This document shows, one piece after another, positions 48,201-60,534 of a DNA stretch of 64,000 nucleotides; the stretch's first letter is position 1, and every line of letters starts with the position of its first letter. Under the pieces are notes generated by a model. That model saw only the letters and a list, made by a program, of their open reading frames with translations. It was not told the DNA's origin and did not search any database. This DNA comes from Pochonia chlamydosporia 170. Lineage: Eukaryota; Ascomycota; Sordariomycetes; Hypocreales; Clavicipitaceae. The position numbers were made by a program, and so were the translations under genes. Location of the stretch: positions 186,001 to 250,000 of the forward strand of contig NC_035790.1 of NCBI RefSeq assembly GCF_001653235.2. Reading direction: 5' to 3'.

Positions 48201-51200
48201 CTCTTGTCCACGTGAAAGGTCTTGTATTTTATCCCCCTGGAATTTTGGAATCTCTGCTGCATCCGTGATAGCAACTCTGGCGATCTGTCCGTAAAGACAT
48301 ATTCAGAATACATAGGGACTCCTTCAGGTGATAGGATTGCTTCGAGGATCTTCTCACCAAGACCTCTAGCTTTCCCGCCGATATGTAGGACGTGTAAGGT
48401 TAGCTGTGAGTGGCTGCACAAGCAGAAATACTCGCCAGCTTCGATGGATTGATCCAACTGGTCGTAAAGATGGGACAATGCTTCATCTATACCAAAGTCC
48501 AGTGCAGTTGATGTACCCTGGCACAAGGCTCGCGCCGTCTGCGGCTGTGACAACTAGCGCAACACATTGATAAATGGATGAATAATCTTATCGCTTCCCG
48601 ACTCTAGTTCAATCATTTTCGCTTCGAGCTCCGCAATTACACAATCAGGTTTGAAAGCCGCTCATTCTGCAGCACCGGCACGCTTTTCTGCCACGCGCCA
48701 CTAAGCACAGCCTTTTTCTGCAACTTCAGCCAGGCTACATACTTGTCCCAGTGGCCATGTCCATTTAATTCCAAATCAGAGGTCGCGTGCAAAAATGCGA
48801 GAAATCAAAGCGCGGTGCATCTCTCCAACTTGCACATCAAGTCCCTCTTGGAGACACCCGATGCCAACAACTCAGTTGCAGGTAGGAAGTCGATATCTGG
48901 ACGCCAGACGAGTCGAGCGGCATGGAGATGCGTATTGTTAGCGGACCCATCATCAGCTACAAACGGGATATATTTGGTGTCGACTTTCATAACCACCTTG
49001 TCTTCTTCGGCGGTCACCCACACCTGATCACTGAGAGTGCCAGAAGCACTTCGCTAGATCCTGCTCTCTGCAAGTAGTTCCCCTGGCCCATTTGGCATAA
49101 TAGCAGCGTATTTGACCTCAACTGGCAAGGAAAGAGATTCAGCTTTGCGAGTCAAGCCATTGTATGCAGATATTCCGTACAATCGAAGACAAAGGTCGAT
49201 AGTTGTAAGATGGATGGCATAGGCCATTGCATCGAAGCCAAGGTTCTGGAAGGTCGCAGCTGCAGTGCCTGTTTCTGTGTGGACAGTGATATGTTTGAGA
49301 CCACGAAAACTCGGACCATACGTAAGCCCGAGATTTTGCATTTGCGTGTAAAACGTCTCCGTTGGACAATGCCGTGCTTGAGGTTCAATTGGATGAGGGC
49401 AACTCTCTATAGCTGCGTGGTTCATTTCTCTCGCTTGCTCAACGCAGCGTTCCACCCATACTTTGCCGTTAAAAGAGGAGATAGTAAAGTCGTACCAAGA
49501 AGAGTTCGTTAGTTGGGTTAACTTTGACGGTTTCATCGTCGTCATAAGCTCAACCGTCTCCGTGTCAGGTAGCATCAAGGCGGCCATGATGATGAGATTT
49601 CGCACCTCATAAGCGTGACTGTCTCGAACCTGCCTCACGGCTTCTCCCATCATGGCTAAGTATGCGGCACATGGTACCACGATGTTGTTCATAACGCGGT
49701 GATCAGCAAGCCACGGCACGTCGTGGACCTGAAGCATGTTCCTCCAAGAAAGATGTGTCTCGCTAGACTCCAAGCAGCTCGAGCCGAGCAGCTCGTGATT
49801 CCCATGCTTTCTAAATCTCCATGCTTTGGCCACACGACTCTCTTTCCAAACCTCTGCACTGTGGTCCCAGGGGTAGGTTGGGAGATTGGTCACCGTCGTG
49901 CTTACTGGGTTGATGGAGGCGAAGTGCACGGGATATCCGTAAACGAACAATTGGCCCACCGCGTTCAAGACTGTCTCTAGTGAATTTTTCCCTCGCAAAA
50001 GTGCTGATGCATATTTTGGAGGCTCCTTGTTACCATTTTTCTGGAATATCCGACGTAAGGGGGCTTGAAGTGTAGCATGTGGCCCAATTTCCAGGAAGAT
50101 GCTTGAACCTTTCCCATCAGCCAAAAGCGCCTTTACGGCTTGAAACAATCGGACTGGGGACTCCAAATTGTTTCTCCAATATTCTGCGTCTAGATTGATA
50201 GAGGTGGTAGTTTTCTGTCCCAGAACTGTGGAGAAAAATACCACATCTAGGGATTTGGGTTGAATGAAAGACCGCAACAGCGACGCATATGCCTCACCAA
50301 TGCCTTTCATGTGATTTGCAATAGCGTGAGTAAAGTTGGGTAGCGTGGGTTAATTTATATGTATCCGTATTTTGGATAACTTACGTGAGTAGTATGCCTT
50401 GTCGACTCGCAGTCTTCTGAGGAAGACATCTGGTTCGCTTTGCGAATTGCTACTTCAACTTCTTCTACGGCGTCGACGTCACCGGAAATTGTTACGCTTT
50501 TGGAGCTGTTCTCACAAGCGACTTGAACACCTGGCACAAGATATAAGGACACACTCTCAGCCCCCATTCCAATTGCTGCCATGGCGCCAAGCTGTGTATG
50601 GTTGCGCATAACCAATCCTCGAAAGTATGCACACGTAATAGCTTCTTTCATTAGCAGAGCTCCAGACGCAAATGCTGCAGCAATTTCGCCGCTAGACTGC
50701 CCAACGACTGCGGCAGGTCTGATGCCTTAATGAAAGAATAGGTTGACTAAAGCAATTTGGACAGCAGTCGAGATAGGCTGAGCGAATTCTGCTCTGCCAA
50801 TTAACTCCGACTTCTGCTCCGAACATAGTATTTCTGGACAATACTGTTTCAGCTTCTCTTCGTTTCGTTACTTGCTTGGGGCATGAATTGACAAACATTC
50901 TCTGGACCATTGTAGCGGCTCTGGCAGAGCTTGTAACACTTTGTCCATTTCCTGGATGTCTAGACGAAAGGAATCACAGTCATGTATGAGCTCCTTCCCC
51001 ATTCCCTGCCATTGGGCGCCTTGACCGGTAAATACGAAGACTATAAAGGCTTTTGTTGAACCACGAACTGATTGACCCTCCATGAATTTAAAAGGCTTTC
51101 CATCATTCTGAGCAACGCCAAATGTCCTGAACGGGAGGTAGACTCCATGCATGCTCAGCGTATGCGCAATGTCGTTCAGAGCTGTGTGTTTTGCGTCGAC

Positions 51201-52899
51201 AACCCGTTCCATGTCATGTCCCCTCATCTCCAAAGACTTGGAGTTATTTGCTGATATTGGAAGCAGCCTCATTTGCATTTGGGATTTGTTGTTTATAGCA
51301 TACTCACCATTGGTTACCATCTTAGCTCGGCAACTGTATGCCACTGCATCAGCCACTACAATCTCGCACTCAGAAGAACCGCTTTCGACTTCGGTGACTA
51401 AGCGATCAGCCTCTAATAAGAAGGACGAGGCAGAATCTAGGATGACCTATTTATACGCCGAGTTTAGTATGCATTTTACAAAATAGCGGCTAGCCCACAT
51501 ACATGTGCGTTGGCCCCGCTAATACCGAACGAACTCACGCTGGCACGAGCGGCACGATCCTCTGGCCAAGGCACTGGGGTAACTGGGACCTGCAGTTTGC
51601 CTTGTTCAAAGGGAACTATACTCATGATCAGTCTCTTTGTTTCCTATTCCCGTAAAATTAAGAGATTAATAATCTATCCATACTTTTCGGGTTGGGCGTC
51701 GTAAAATGGATATTAGGTGGAATGACCCGATGTTCAAGAGCAAGAACTGTCTCAATACACTTGTAAGTCCAGAGGCACCCCCGCCCCCCGATGTCCAACA
51801 TTTGGTTTGACGTGTAGATTGGTTAACTTGTCTATGGATTTTAATATACTTTCAATCTTTCTTACGGATCCAATAAAAACACCATTCTCTCCAAACACAT
51901 TCGCCACCACAGCGGTTTCCAGAGGATCACCTACCGCCGTTCCAGTGCCATGGCACTCAATGAACGGGGTTTGTGTAAGGTCGTAAATTCCAGCATGATC
52001 ATATACCTGCCTAATCATTCGCTCCTGTGCTTCCGTGCTGGGGTTACCCATGCTGGATGTCTTTCCATCCGAGTTTATGGCTGTCCCACGATTGACGGCT
52101 CTGATTGGATCTTTGTGTCTTATAGCATCTTCTAATGGCTTGATTAGAATTGCGTTGATCGCCTCTCCTCGAGAAAAACCGTTTGCTGCTGCATCAAAAG
52201 TCTTACAAATGCCATCTGGTGCTAGTACCCCCTGTTGTGACATATCCATCGTCATATCGCGGCTCATTATAATGCTGGATCCGGCCACGATGCTGCTGAG
52301 CCGTCTCCGTTGTAAAGTGCCTGACAAGCAAGATGGAGGCCGGTCAGAGATGCAGAACAGGCTGTGCGAACTGTAATACTACAACAGCGAGGGTTAGTTT
52401 TGGCAAATGCGTCAACCAGGCTTATTTCGGCTCTATCCTTGGCCCCGCGGAAGTCGTACTCGTATGAGATTCGATTCGCGAGAGCAAAATCACTTGCAGA
52501 AAGAACCCTGTAAGCGCTCGATGCCTCAATGTCTTTGTGCAGGGTATTATGCCAATCTTCGCCAAAGACTCCACATAAACTCCAGTTTCGGTTCACTTTA
52601 AGGATGTTTGCCCAGCACTTTCGAGACATTCCTAAACCACTTCGAGCAGCAAGCGTTGTTGTGGGCCAACTCTAATCTAAAAAATATCCATAATCAGTAG
52701 CCGTTCTTTGTCTCCCTGAACCCTCTTTGTAGAATGCGTCCGTGTTGTACCGATCGGCTGGAACTCTGCATTTGCCGTCCCTCTTATTTATAAGTAAATC
52801 CCAAAACTCATCTGGGGTTGTAACTCCACCAGGGAGTCGCAAGCCTATGCCGATAATGGCAATGGGCGGTGGAAGAGACTTCAGTTTCTTGAGTGTCAT
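45201..52899 (-). pseudogene. Decayed highly reducing polyketide synthase (KS-AT-DH-MT-ER-KR, no ACP)
   Basis: The ATG at 52899 opens PPPIAIIGIGLRLPGG. Domains in order: KS 52899-51600 (TACSAS, HGTGT and KPNVGH still readable), AT about 51060-50350, DH and pseudo-KR region 50310-49054, C-methyltransferase 48550-48080 (VLHIGGKARG), ER 47195-45880 (split GGVGQAA), KR 45880-45210. It ends at RASGLYLV plus stop, just where an acyl-carrier domain should begin. Lesions: about 25 codons are lost after GYFLD; TAG stands for Trp in EVV-stop-ECLE; TAA stands for Trp just before the AT motif; that motif is GQSSGE instead of GHSxGE; DH has N for the conserved Gly after its His; and there are several one-base deletions. 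Some introns remain canonical. It would have made a reduced polyketide; now inactive. Confidence 0.85.
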
Positions 52900-54832
52900 G
52901 ATTGAACTCCCTAGAGGATACTTCGTTTTTGGTAGGGTTAACAAGCTGTGACGCAACAGCCACCGCGGTCGTTTTAGAGTATTTACTAGACTTGTCGCTG
53001 TTAATATTGCCTTCTCTTCTGTTGTTGTGCGTGATTTTAACGACCGCCAAATGCTATAAGCAGACGGCAGCTGTCCATAAGCAAGGTCAGTAGGTACAAT
53101 GCATAATTTTTTCTCTCAAATTCGCCCCGTATCACTCTTTAAGTTATATATACACTAGCTCTAAATTATTAGACTTAGCCGCATGAGCCTTGGATATAGC
53201 CTATTTGCTGCCGATAGACAATAATCACTTCAGCGAACCAAGATAGCTCCACTCGACTAGGCACAATCGGTTATTCTACGATCCTTTCTCTCCAACCGTG
53301 TGGTCGCTAAGATATCACTTCCAGGAATATCAGGGGTTCTGTGAGTACAGCATGCAGTAACAAATGTTCGAGAGCTCTGGCCACGAGGGCGTTAAGATGC
53401 GTGGTCGCGATCCTTGTCTGAGTCAGTTGGTGGCTTGCACACAATGCGCAATGACGGTAGAGTGGGTAATAACAATAGTCTAGAGGCACCAAACTGCTCT
53501 CGTTTAGAAGTACAATAGACCATGGGCCAACCTTCTGCGTGAGTTTCTTGGATGAGGTGTATTAGGCGTATGGTGCCAAGCACGACCCTTGCCCCGTACA
53601 TCACCGTTCGGCTCAGTAGTATGCAGCTTGGGATATAGAACGATGAGATGGTGTTCCTTGTCACACACACCGATCACCTTTATATCAGGACCAACCACAT
53701 ATGAGAATTGGTCAAGAAGGCTAAGCAGAAAGTTAGGCTAAGTTCTCGCCACCGAGAAAGGACCATTAAGTGTTCCACGATTCAGCTTACACTCTGACCA
53801 ATACCGTACTGTGCAGAATCTCTAATTGTCTCGCATAGACTCATCCATGCACCGCACGGATTAATATTCATTGAACTGTTTACCGCGCAGTCACACAGAA
53901 AGTTCATGTGCAACAAGAAAACATGCCGGTTCGGTGTTCTGAGTGCAATAATCTTGGCCCGTTCCTTGCAGCTAGTAATCAGTGTTGCACCGAAATATCG
54001 CCGGCCTGCGTCATTGCTGCGTGCTTCGTTCACGCCAACTCGGTATTGTTGATTGTATTCACAAAGCTCTCATAGTGCACAATCTGGCCCCTGGCTCTCC
54101 TGCATTCATTATCATGTGGACCTTCAACACCGATGCCCTTGCGACTAGTTTGCGCTTCTCTGCCTCATTCTGGGAGAACTTTCAGGGAGAAATCATGAAA
54201 CGGCTACAGCACAGTCTCTTACAAGGCTGGGATACTAGTCCAAGGCTATCTCATCTATACAGTATCAGCTATTCCCATTTTGCAGAGCGAAAAAGCAATA
54301 ACTGAGCATACGCATACATCTATGCCAACCTATACACCTTGACAGAGAGACTACTTCTTCCACAGACACTGCAAAATTCAGACCCATGAACACAACCAAA
54401 CCGCAGCTCCCCCTCACTCGCACCATGATGGCAAGAAATTTTCCAAGAACAAGATTCACAAGAGCAGGCGCATCTAAGCCAATGAGTGGTCACTGGAAAT
54501 AAAACTCTTCATTGTTGACGTGATAGAACTGTTAACCAACTCGCAGGAGGACCAAGAAGGACGGCGTTTGTTCGGAATTCTCCAAGGTGCCTTGGTGCGT
54601 TATTCACAGACCAAGGTTCAATGCCATTCGTCAATTTGTGATTCGGCTGCTTTTGGTTTGCAAATCCAACTGCCGGACCGGAAAGAGAGCATGAACACAA
54701 ACATAAACCTTCGGCAGTACCTTTCTAGAGTACCGGTTGTGTTGCAGTGGTATAAGTCTCCCCGCGGTCATGGTGACTTGAGCAGTTCAAGAATCGACAT
54801 AGTCATCACTTGCCTCGACTTTGGCTCCCGCA
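52900..54832. other. Upstream flank of the polyketide synthase relic with unassigned open frames
   Basis: Minus-strand frames at 53782-54033 (ITSCKERAKIIALRTPNRHV) and 53504-53698 (VVGPDIKVIGVCDKEHHLIV) look coding and are separated by a GTAAGC...CTTAG interval, but the reading frame does not join cleanly. A plus-strand frame at 53982-54305 overlaps. This may be a decayed gene of unknown family. Confidence 0.3.
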
Positions 54833-55256
54833 ATGAAAACGCTGGCCATCGCATTTTTGCTCACCACGGCCAACGCAAAATGGGCCGAACCGCATCGCGG
54901 GAAACAATTCCAATGCAGCAAGTGTGCCCAGGGGAAGTCCAACCTACTTGGCCTGCCCAACGACAGCGGCAAGAGTTTCAGTCAGAAGGTGGTGGACTCC
55001 TGCGACGGTGACAAGGCCAAGCAAGTCACCGAAGGGCATGGCTCTGCCTTTGTGGCATGGAAGCCAAAGGAGGAGGATAAGAACTTATGACCTAGTGAAT
55101 GCAGACAATTGTATAATAGCGATGAAAGCGAAAATTGGAGGATGTGACGCGCAATCGCAAGTGTTTTCATCTGAGGTCAAAACGACAGATGGCAAAGATG
55201 GAGGACTTTTGGACATTGCTGGTTCTTGCATCTGCAGGGATCCGATGAAGTGCTAG
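54833..55256 (+). CDS. Small secreted protein, probably two exons
   Basis: The ATG at 54833 opens a signal peptide (KTLAIAFLLTTANA, cleavage before KW). The mature part begins with a CSKC motif and continues to DSCDG. The 3' part, in another frame, reads NADNCIIAMKAKIGGCDAQ and ends with the motif CICRDPMKC and a stop at 55254-55256. A plausible intron runs from the GTGACA after SCDG to the CCTAG before TGAATGCAG (about 88 bp), which would join the frames. The donor is weak, so the exact splice is uncertain; the unspliced frame would stop at 55090. Cysteines in both halves support a joined product of roughly 110 residues. Family not recognised; possibly an effector. Confidence 0.6.
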
Positions 55257-55365
55257 AGCACATTTCCGTAACTAGACCATTCTAAAAATTGCTTGTTTGA
55301 ACTTGAGGCTACCAATAGCAGCCTAATGAAGACCCTTTCAAAGAATAATGACAAAAAAGCGCTGA

Positions 55366-55920
55366 CTACCTAGGGGTTGCTGCTACCGCGCTGCTGGCGG
55401 TTTTCTGATCCCTTCTCTGGTACTCAATCTTGGCCAGGCCCGTCAATAAAATGACGTCCAATACCTCCTCCGGTGGTGGCCAGTTGTGGATTGTAATTTT
55501 GCCTCGTTTACTCGCCGACCAGCTCGCGTTGTCGAAATTCGCCAAAATAACAGCATTGGCATCCGCCAGCTTCAAGTTACTCGTCATGGCACCATCTCGC
55601 TCCCATGTCCATTGAATCCCTGGGCCACGGACTTCAAAATTGCTAGATATAAGACCGGCTTTTTCCATATTGATAGGAATCTTGACACAGTTCAGATCAA
55701 TTTTAGATTTGAAGTGGTGATATGACACCTGGCCAACGAGCCGTTCTGGCTCGTCCTTGATTGGCACGCGACACAATGTGAGATGCGGCTTAGAAGACGT
55801 GCGATAGGCAATGTAAAGAACAGTCCTTTTGTCAAAGTCGGTAACTTCGACGCGAGAGTGGCCGTCACGATAGTAGAGGTGAAGCTCGCGAGATTCACGC
55901 ACTGGTTGGGAATGGTTCAT
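55366..55920 (-). CDS. Hypothetical single-exon protein, possible tubby-like fold
   Basis: An uninterrupted frame encodes 184 residues starting MNHSQPVRESREL. No signal peptide or membrane segment is seen, so it is probably cytoplasmic or nuclear. The sequence alternates short beta-like segments (VEVTDFDKRTVLYIAY, HLTLCRVP, GKITIHNW) and then has a hydrophobic helix VLDVILLTGLAKIEYQRR near the C-terminus. That arrangement recalls tubby-C-terminal/LURP-like proteins common in fungi, but this is only a pattern impression. It is transcribed convergently with the small secreted protein and leaves about 110 bp between the stops. No lesions. Confidence 0.7.
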   Translation of the reverse strand: MNHSQPVRESRELHLYYRDGHSRVEVTDFDKRTVLYIAYRTSSKPHLTLCRVPIKDEPERLVGQVSYHHFKSKIDLNCVKIPINMEKAGLISSNFEVRGPGIQWTWERDGAMTSNLKLADANAVILANFDNASWSASKRGKITIHNWPPPEEVLDVILLTGLAKIEYQRRDQKTASSAVAATPR

Positions 55921-56703
55921 TTTGAAGGTGATCGGTTTTGCGTTGAATGTTATGACAACCGCTAATCTGCCAACAATATGCGAAAGAAAACTTTAAGAAT
56001 ACTTTGAAGGTTGGATTGCGAGAGGGTCAGTACGGAAGAAGAAGTTGCACGACCAGTACGAGACGCCTAATTATACATCTCCTCACCTACTCCTAATCAC
56101 TTTGGCAGTGTCTCGGTTTGAACTTCGTTATCGAAATGACACCATTCCGAAAATGGTCATTTTTCAGCATTTCCCGGGCAATATTTGCCCAAATGGGACG
56201 ATTCGGCAGTGGACCTCATGTCAATCAAGCAAAGCCGGAACCCACTTAGACGGACGTCGTTTCGAGGGATAGACATGGAGGTGTCTGGTCTGGTGAGATA
56301 GGCCAGCCCCAAAGTGATTGATGAGAGAAGGATTCAATGTTCTTTATTGATTCATCACAAGACATCGGACTACGTATATTCGCGCATTTAGTGAACCTTT
56401 GGAACCGCAGCGACGAAGCAAGCCCATGCTAAGAGCGACCAGGTCAACGCGAATAGATACGGCTTTACATGTTCACCAACATGCCGACGCATTTTTTACT
56501 CCAACCTTTCCCCCCTTTCCCGGTTTTTGCATGTTTCCCCCTCCGAAACGTACGCCAGCTTCAATGTTGCCTTATTGCCGCATAGAATGCCGGTTGCGGC
56601 GATCACTGTGCAGCTCATCTGACCTCCGCTGTAGCAAGCAATGCACTCCAAGCACCATGTATCTCTCAGGGTGCGTACTCCTCTTCAGGTCACATCCCCT
56701 TCC

Positions 56704-58725
56704 TCATGTTGATCCTGTTTCAGGCGTTACATACAGACCTTCCTCGCACGCTTTAATCTGCAGGCCCAACAGCAGCGAGTAAATCCGGCACAGGGCCAAA
56801 TTGCCGCCCATGTACCAAAAGCCGGGATGCCCGCTGTATCGCCACATCTACGGCTGCGTCAGCACTTCACATGATGTATAAAGATACAAGTCTAGGATTT
56901 AGGCTTACCGCATTCAATTCCCCTTCGTCATTCAGATCCCACACATCATATAACCGATCCGCAACCCTGTTGCCAAAAATCTTACGGGCGGATGTGCGCA
57001 TGTTGTCATATCCAGTAGCAAGGACTACTATTTCAGCTAGCAGTTTTGTTCCGTCTGCCAGAATCAAGCCATCTTCTTCGAAAGCCCTGATGCCATCGCG
57101 ACTCTGTCGGACTTTGACTTTGCCATCGGCAATGAGTTGACTGCATCCCACGTCTATGTAGTAGCCACCTCCCCGCGTGAGATACTTCCTCAGAATACCA
57201 GCGCCTTGGGGACCGAAATCTAGCTCAAACCCTGCCTTGGCCAGCCCTTCCAGAATATTCTTATCCGTAGTTGCAATGCTCTTGGTTAGAAGTGAGCTCA
57301 GGTTAAAGGCCACGGGGATAGGCATACTCTGTCCATAGATATCTGCATCCTCAGTTGGAGGCCCAGTCTCATCGTAAAGGCCAGCGTGGAGCATAAACAC
57401 GCCCTTTTTGGCTGTAATTACGTATGTTCCACTTCGTTGCAGCATGGTCACGTCTGCGCCATTCTCGTAGTAGTTTTGGCAAATGTCGTGGCCGCTGTTG
57501 CCAGTACCAACAACAACGACCTTTTTACCAGCCACTTCCGGATGATGACTTGCATCGTTGTGGGCGCTGGTGTGATAAATGGTTCCTTTGAACTTATCTT
57601 GATCGGGGAATGATGGGACGAGTGCCTCTCCGGAATGGCCGGTGGCAAAGACAATATGTCGTGGGTGTAACGTTCTTGTAGAGCCGTCTCCTCGTCGAAG
57701 AATTAAAGTCCATGTTCCGGTTGCGTCGTCAAAAGATGCAGCTTCAATTGTTGTCTTCATCCAGACATTGAGTTCCATCAGGCTCGCATATGCTTCAAAC
57801 CAATCTGCGAGCTTGTCCTTGGGCGTGAACATTGGCCAACTGCATGGGAAAGGGATGTAGGGCATGTGTGTATATTGGACGGGGTCATGTGTAACCAAGG
57901 TCTGGTGCAGTCAGCCTCGGAAGAGTCAAAGGTAGAAAAGTTTTAACATGCGTACTCTGTACCTATTACGCCAATTATCTCCGATTCGATCATTCTTGTC
58001 AACAATGAGAGTCGATACACCTAGTTGCCCAAGTCGAGCGCCCACATCTAATCCTGACTGACCTACATTATTGTCATGTTAGCCCATATGGAATCAATAA
58101 AGAGTGATCAAAGCATACCCGCCCCAATAACAACAACAGCAGGGTCTTTATCCAAAAACTGTGTCTGTCTTTGACGTCGTTCTTGCCAATTCCCCGTCTC
58201 GTCAAGGGAGTTATTTCCTCCGTGCGGTCTATTAAAATGCGTGGTCTCATCAAATGTCTTCAACTTTTGCAACATGAAACTAATCATAAACAATTTCCAA
58301 TCAGAGGCTTCCTTTACGAGTCGAAGTATACCGGAGCCAAGCCCTACGGCTGTCTGAAAGTCAAACATAGCTTCAACCCATTCCACACTGGGCAGTTGCT
58401 TCAATTTGGGTTGAAAGGCTCCTGAACTCCGTAGCCGAAGATTCTGTAGACCAGAAGACCGGAGATTTTGTTGGAAATATTGCAATATTTTGTCCTGGCC
58501 GCTGAGGGTTCGAAAATCCCACGACAAGCCAAGCAGATCACGCATCCACGCCTCTTGGTGAATCAGCAATTGTAAGCTGTTCCAATTTCCAGCCTTCAAT
58601 ACCTCGTCAAAATCACGGATCCATGACTCAACAATAGTAAAGAGGTCGTCGCCTGAAAGCGTTGCTGCGTCCCCGCACGAGAGTTGCGGGAGATTGACGA
58701 CATGCGGCTCAGTCGTGCTGCCCAT
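56704..58725 (-). CDS. Flavin-containing monooxygenase with N-terminal NTF2-like domain
   Basis: Four exons, 58725-58119, 58062-57956, 57901-56909 and 56847-56704, give 616 residues. Residues about 25-165 form an NTF2-like domain, as in many fungal FMOs of this size. The FAD motif GAGQSG is at 201-206, built across the first intron. The FMO signature FKGTIYHTSAH is at 342-352 and the NADPH motif GTGNSG at 370-375. FATGHS lies at 323-328 and a late HPGFWYMGGNLAL segment is in exon 4. Splice sites are GTATGC/TAG, GTACGC/CAG and GTAAGC/TAG, and all phases close. The enzyme would use NADPH and O2 for N-, S- or Baeyer-Villiger-type oxidation in the cytosol; the substrate is unknown. It lies 3.8 kb from the polyketide synthase relic, so a former metabolic link is possible but unproven. 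Confidence 0.92.
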
Positions 58726-59317
58726 CCTGTGCTATAATATACTATACCTAACAATATACGAACTGTAGGACACGATAATGTTTCAACGGATAGAGACGTT
58801 CAAGGCTCGGAATGGCTCGTAATGGCTCGTAATCAAGACGTTTCTTATAGTTATCTCGGTCGGAGAAGAATGCCCCGAACTGGTGTGTCCGACTTCGGGT
58901 GTTAATTAAAGCAAGAGTGACACATAACCAAGCCAGGGCGAGATTCGACCTCCCCCTCAACACGAAGCACAGTGCAAGCCACCTCCCGCAAAAACTATGA
59001 GATCCATTATTGATTTGGGGCTTTGCGATCAACTACCTAGATATAGAATTGCGTCCAATAGACGAAGAGGTGTTTGCGCATGTACCTGTGTGGACCATGG
59101 AGTACAACAAAATTCTTGTATCGCACCGGGTGTCATTACTCTTTGCCAAACAGCCTGACAACTTTCGAAAGCGCCCCAGCCCCAAACGACCCAATAAACG
59201 AAAAATTAGACAAATCTAAAGGAACGAGTTGTTAAACAAAGAAACTAATATCCATTATCTGTCCTTGATTTGACCACCGCAGTCGGCAGATCATCACGTC
59301 ACAGCAGTCTACCTCAA

Positions 59318-60534
59318 TCAATTGGGACAAAAGTCCTTTTTCGGTTTCTTCACGACCGGCTCTTCACGACCACGATTGACCCGCCTATACCAATTCTCTT
59401 CTGGATCACCTAAGCATTCTCCAACCGTAACAGGCTTGAAATTGTTCTTAAACAAAGACTTGAGCATGTGTTCCGTCAAATTGTACACAGATTGATACAC
59501 AGGATCATGCTCAATATCCAACCACTTGGTCTTCTGGGGGTCTTTTCCCTCAACACTCTTGTCCCAAATATCCTTGGACTTCTGGATCTCACTCGGTGAG
59601 TTGTGCAGGTATCCCTCTGTATCAAGATTGAAGTATGTGACATGGTATCCCAGTTCAGCCAGGCGCCGGTCAACCTTGTCATTGCTTGCCGAGTAAGGAG
59701 GCCGCATATAAGTAGGGAAGTAGCCAAGGATGTCTGCCAAAGCGACTTCGTTGAATATAATTTGATTATTGAGCTGAGCATCGCTCATCTCAGGTAGACG
59801 CTGATGAGACCACGTGTGGCTGGCAATCTGGTGACCTTCAGATGCCATTCGCTTAATGAGGTTCCGCCAAGGGAGTTTGGGGTCATTGATCGCACCCTTG
59901 CCCAGGTTTCGGCCAGTTACAAAGAACGTGGCCTTGGCTTTGTATTTCTGTGCAAAGCATTAGCATATGGCGACATCCAATTGCTTCAAAGCAAATATGG
60001 TTGGTAATATGAGAGGAAGGAGAGTCACAAGTCGTGTGCATACTTTGAGCAAGTCAAGCAGGTCAGCGGTATACTCATACGGGCCATCATCATATGTCAC
60101 TGCAATAGCGCCATACTGTTCGCAGTGGTAGATTGCTTTTCCATATGGAATTGAGCCCTTCTTCGTCCGGTCGACGTTCTTCGTTTCCGGTCCGTCTGGG
60201 CGTATGTTGCCATCACAGCTATCGCTAAAATCTATTTGGCAAGCAGGCGAAGAGCAGAATTCATAACCCTTCCCACACCATCTACTCCGTAGAGTTTTGG
60301 CCAGTGTCAACAGTCGTTTTCAAGAGAACATGATATCATACTTGGGCGAGTTTCTTACCCCTGTTTAGAGCAGCAGTATCCTTTGGTGCAAGAATTTCCA
60401 CCATTGCCAACGCCGCATCGGCTGCTTTGTCTTGTAAACAGCCCACTGAGTGCTGAAAGTTGATGGTCGGGCAGTCGAAGACTCAGTGCATTTGCGGCCA
60501 GCACAGCTGCGAATGCAACAGCGACTGTCTTCAT
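59318..60534 (-). CDS. Secreted chitin-binding polysaccharide (chitin) deacetylase
   Basis: Three exons, 60534-60359, 60281-60044 and 59947-59318, give 347 residues. The signal peptide spans about 1-17. A CBM18-type chitin-binding module occupies about 40-82 (CGVGNGGNSC, YCCSKQGWCG). The NodB domain follows: TYDDGP at 121-126 with the metal- and base-binding aspartates, SHTWSH at 181-186 and RPPY at 220-223. Introns use GTAAGA/TAG and GTATGC/CAG donors and acceptors. The enzyme removes acetyl groups from chitin oligomers in the wall or outside it, a step fungi use for wall remodelling and for masking chitin from host receptors (family knowledge). The C-terminus is basic (VVKKPKKDF) and has no GPI signal. 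Appears intact. Confidence 0.93.

Noticed and set aside
49699..49980. Plus-strand open frames across 49-52 kb, opposite the polyketide synthase
   Set aside because: They are antisense shadows of recognisable DH, AT and KS coding sequence and show no motifs of their own.
45201..58725. An active polyketide biosynthetic cluster including the FMO
   Set aside because: The synthase is broken and lacks its carrier domain, and the intervening genes are not typical tailoring enzymes. Proximity alone is weak evidence.
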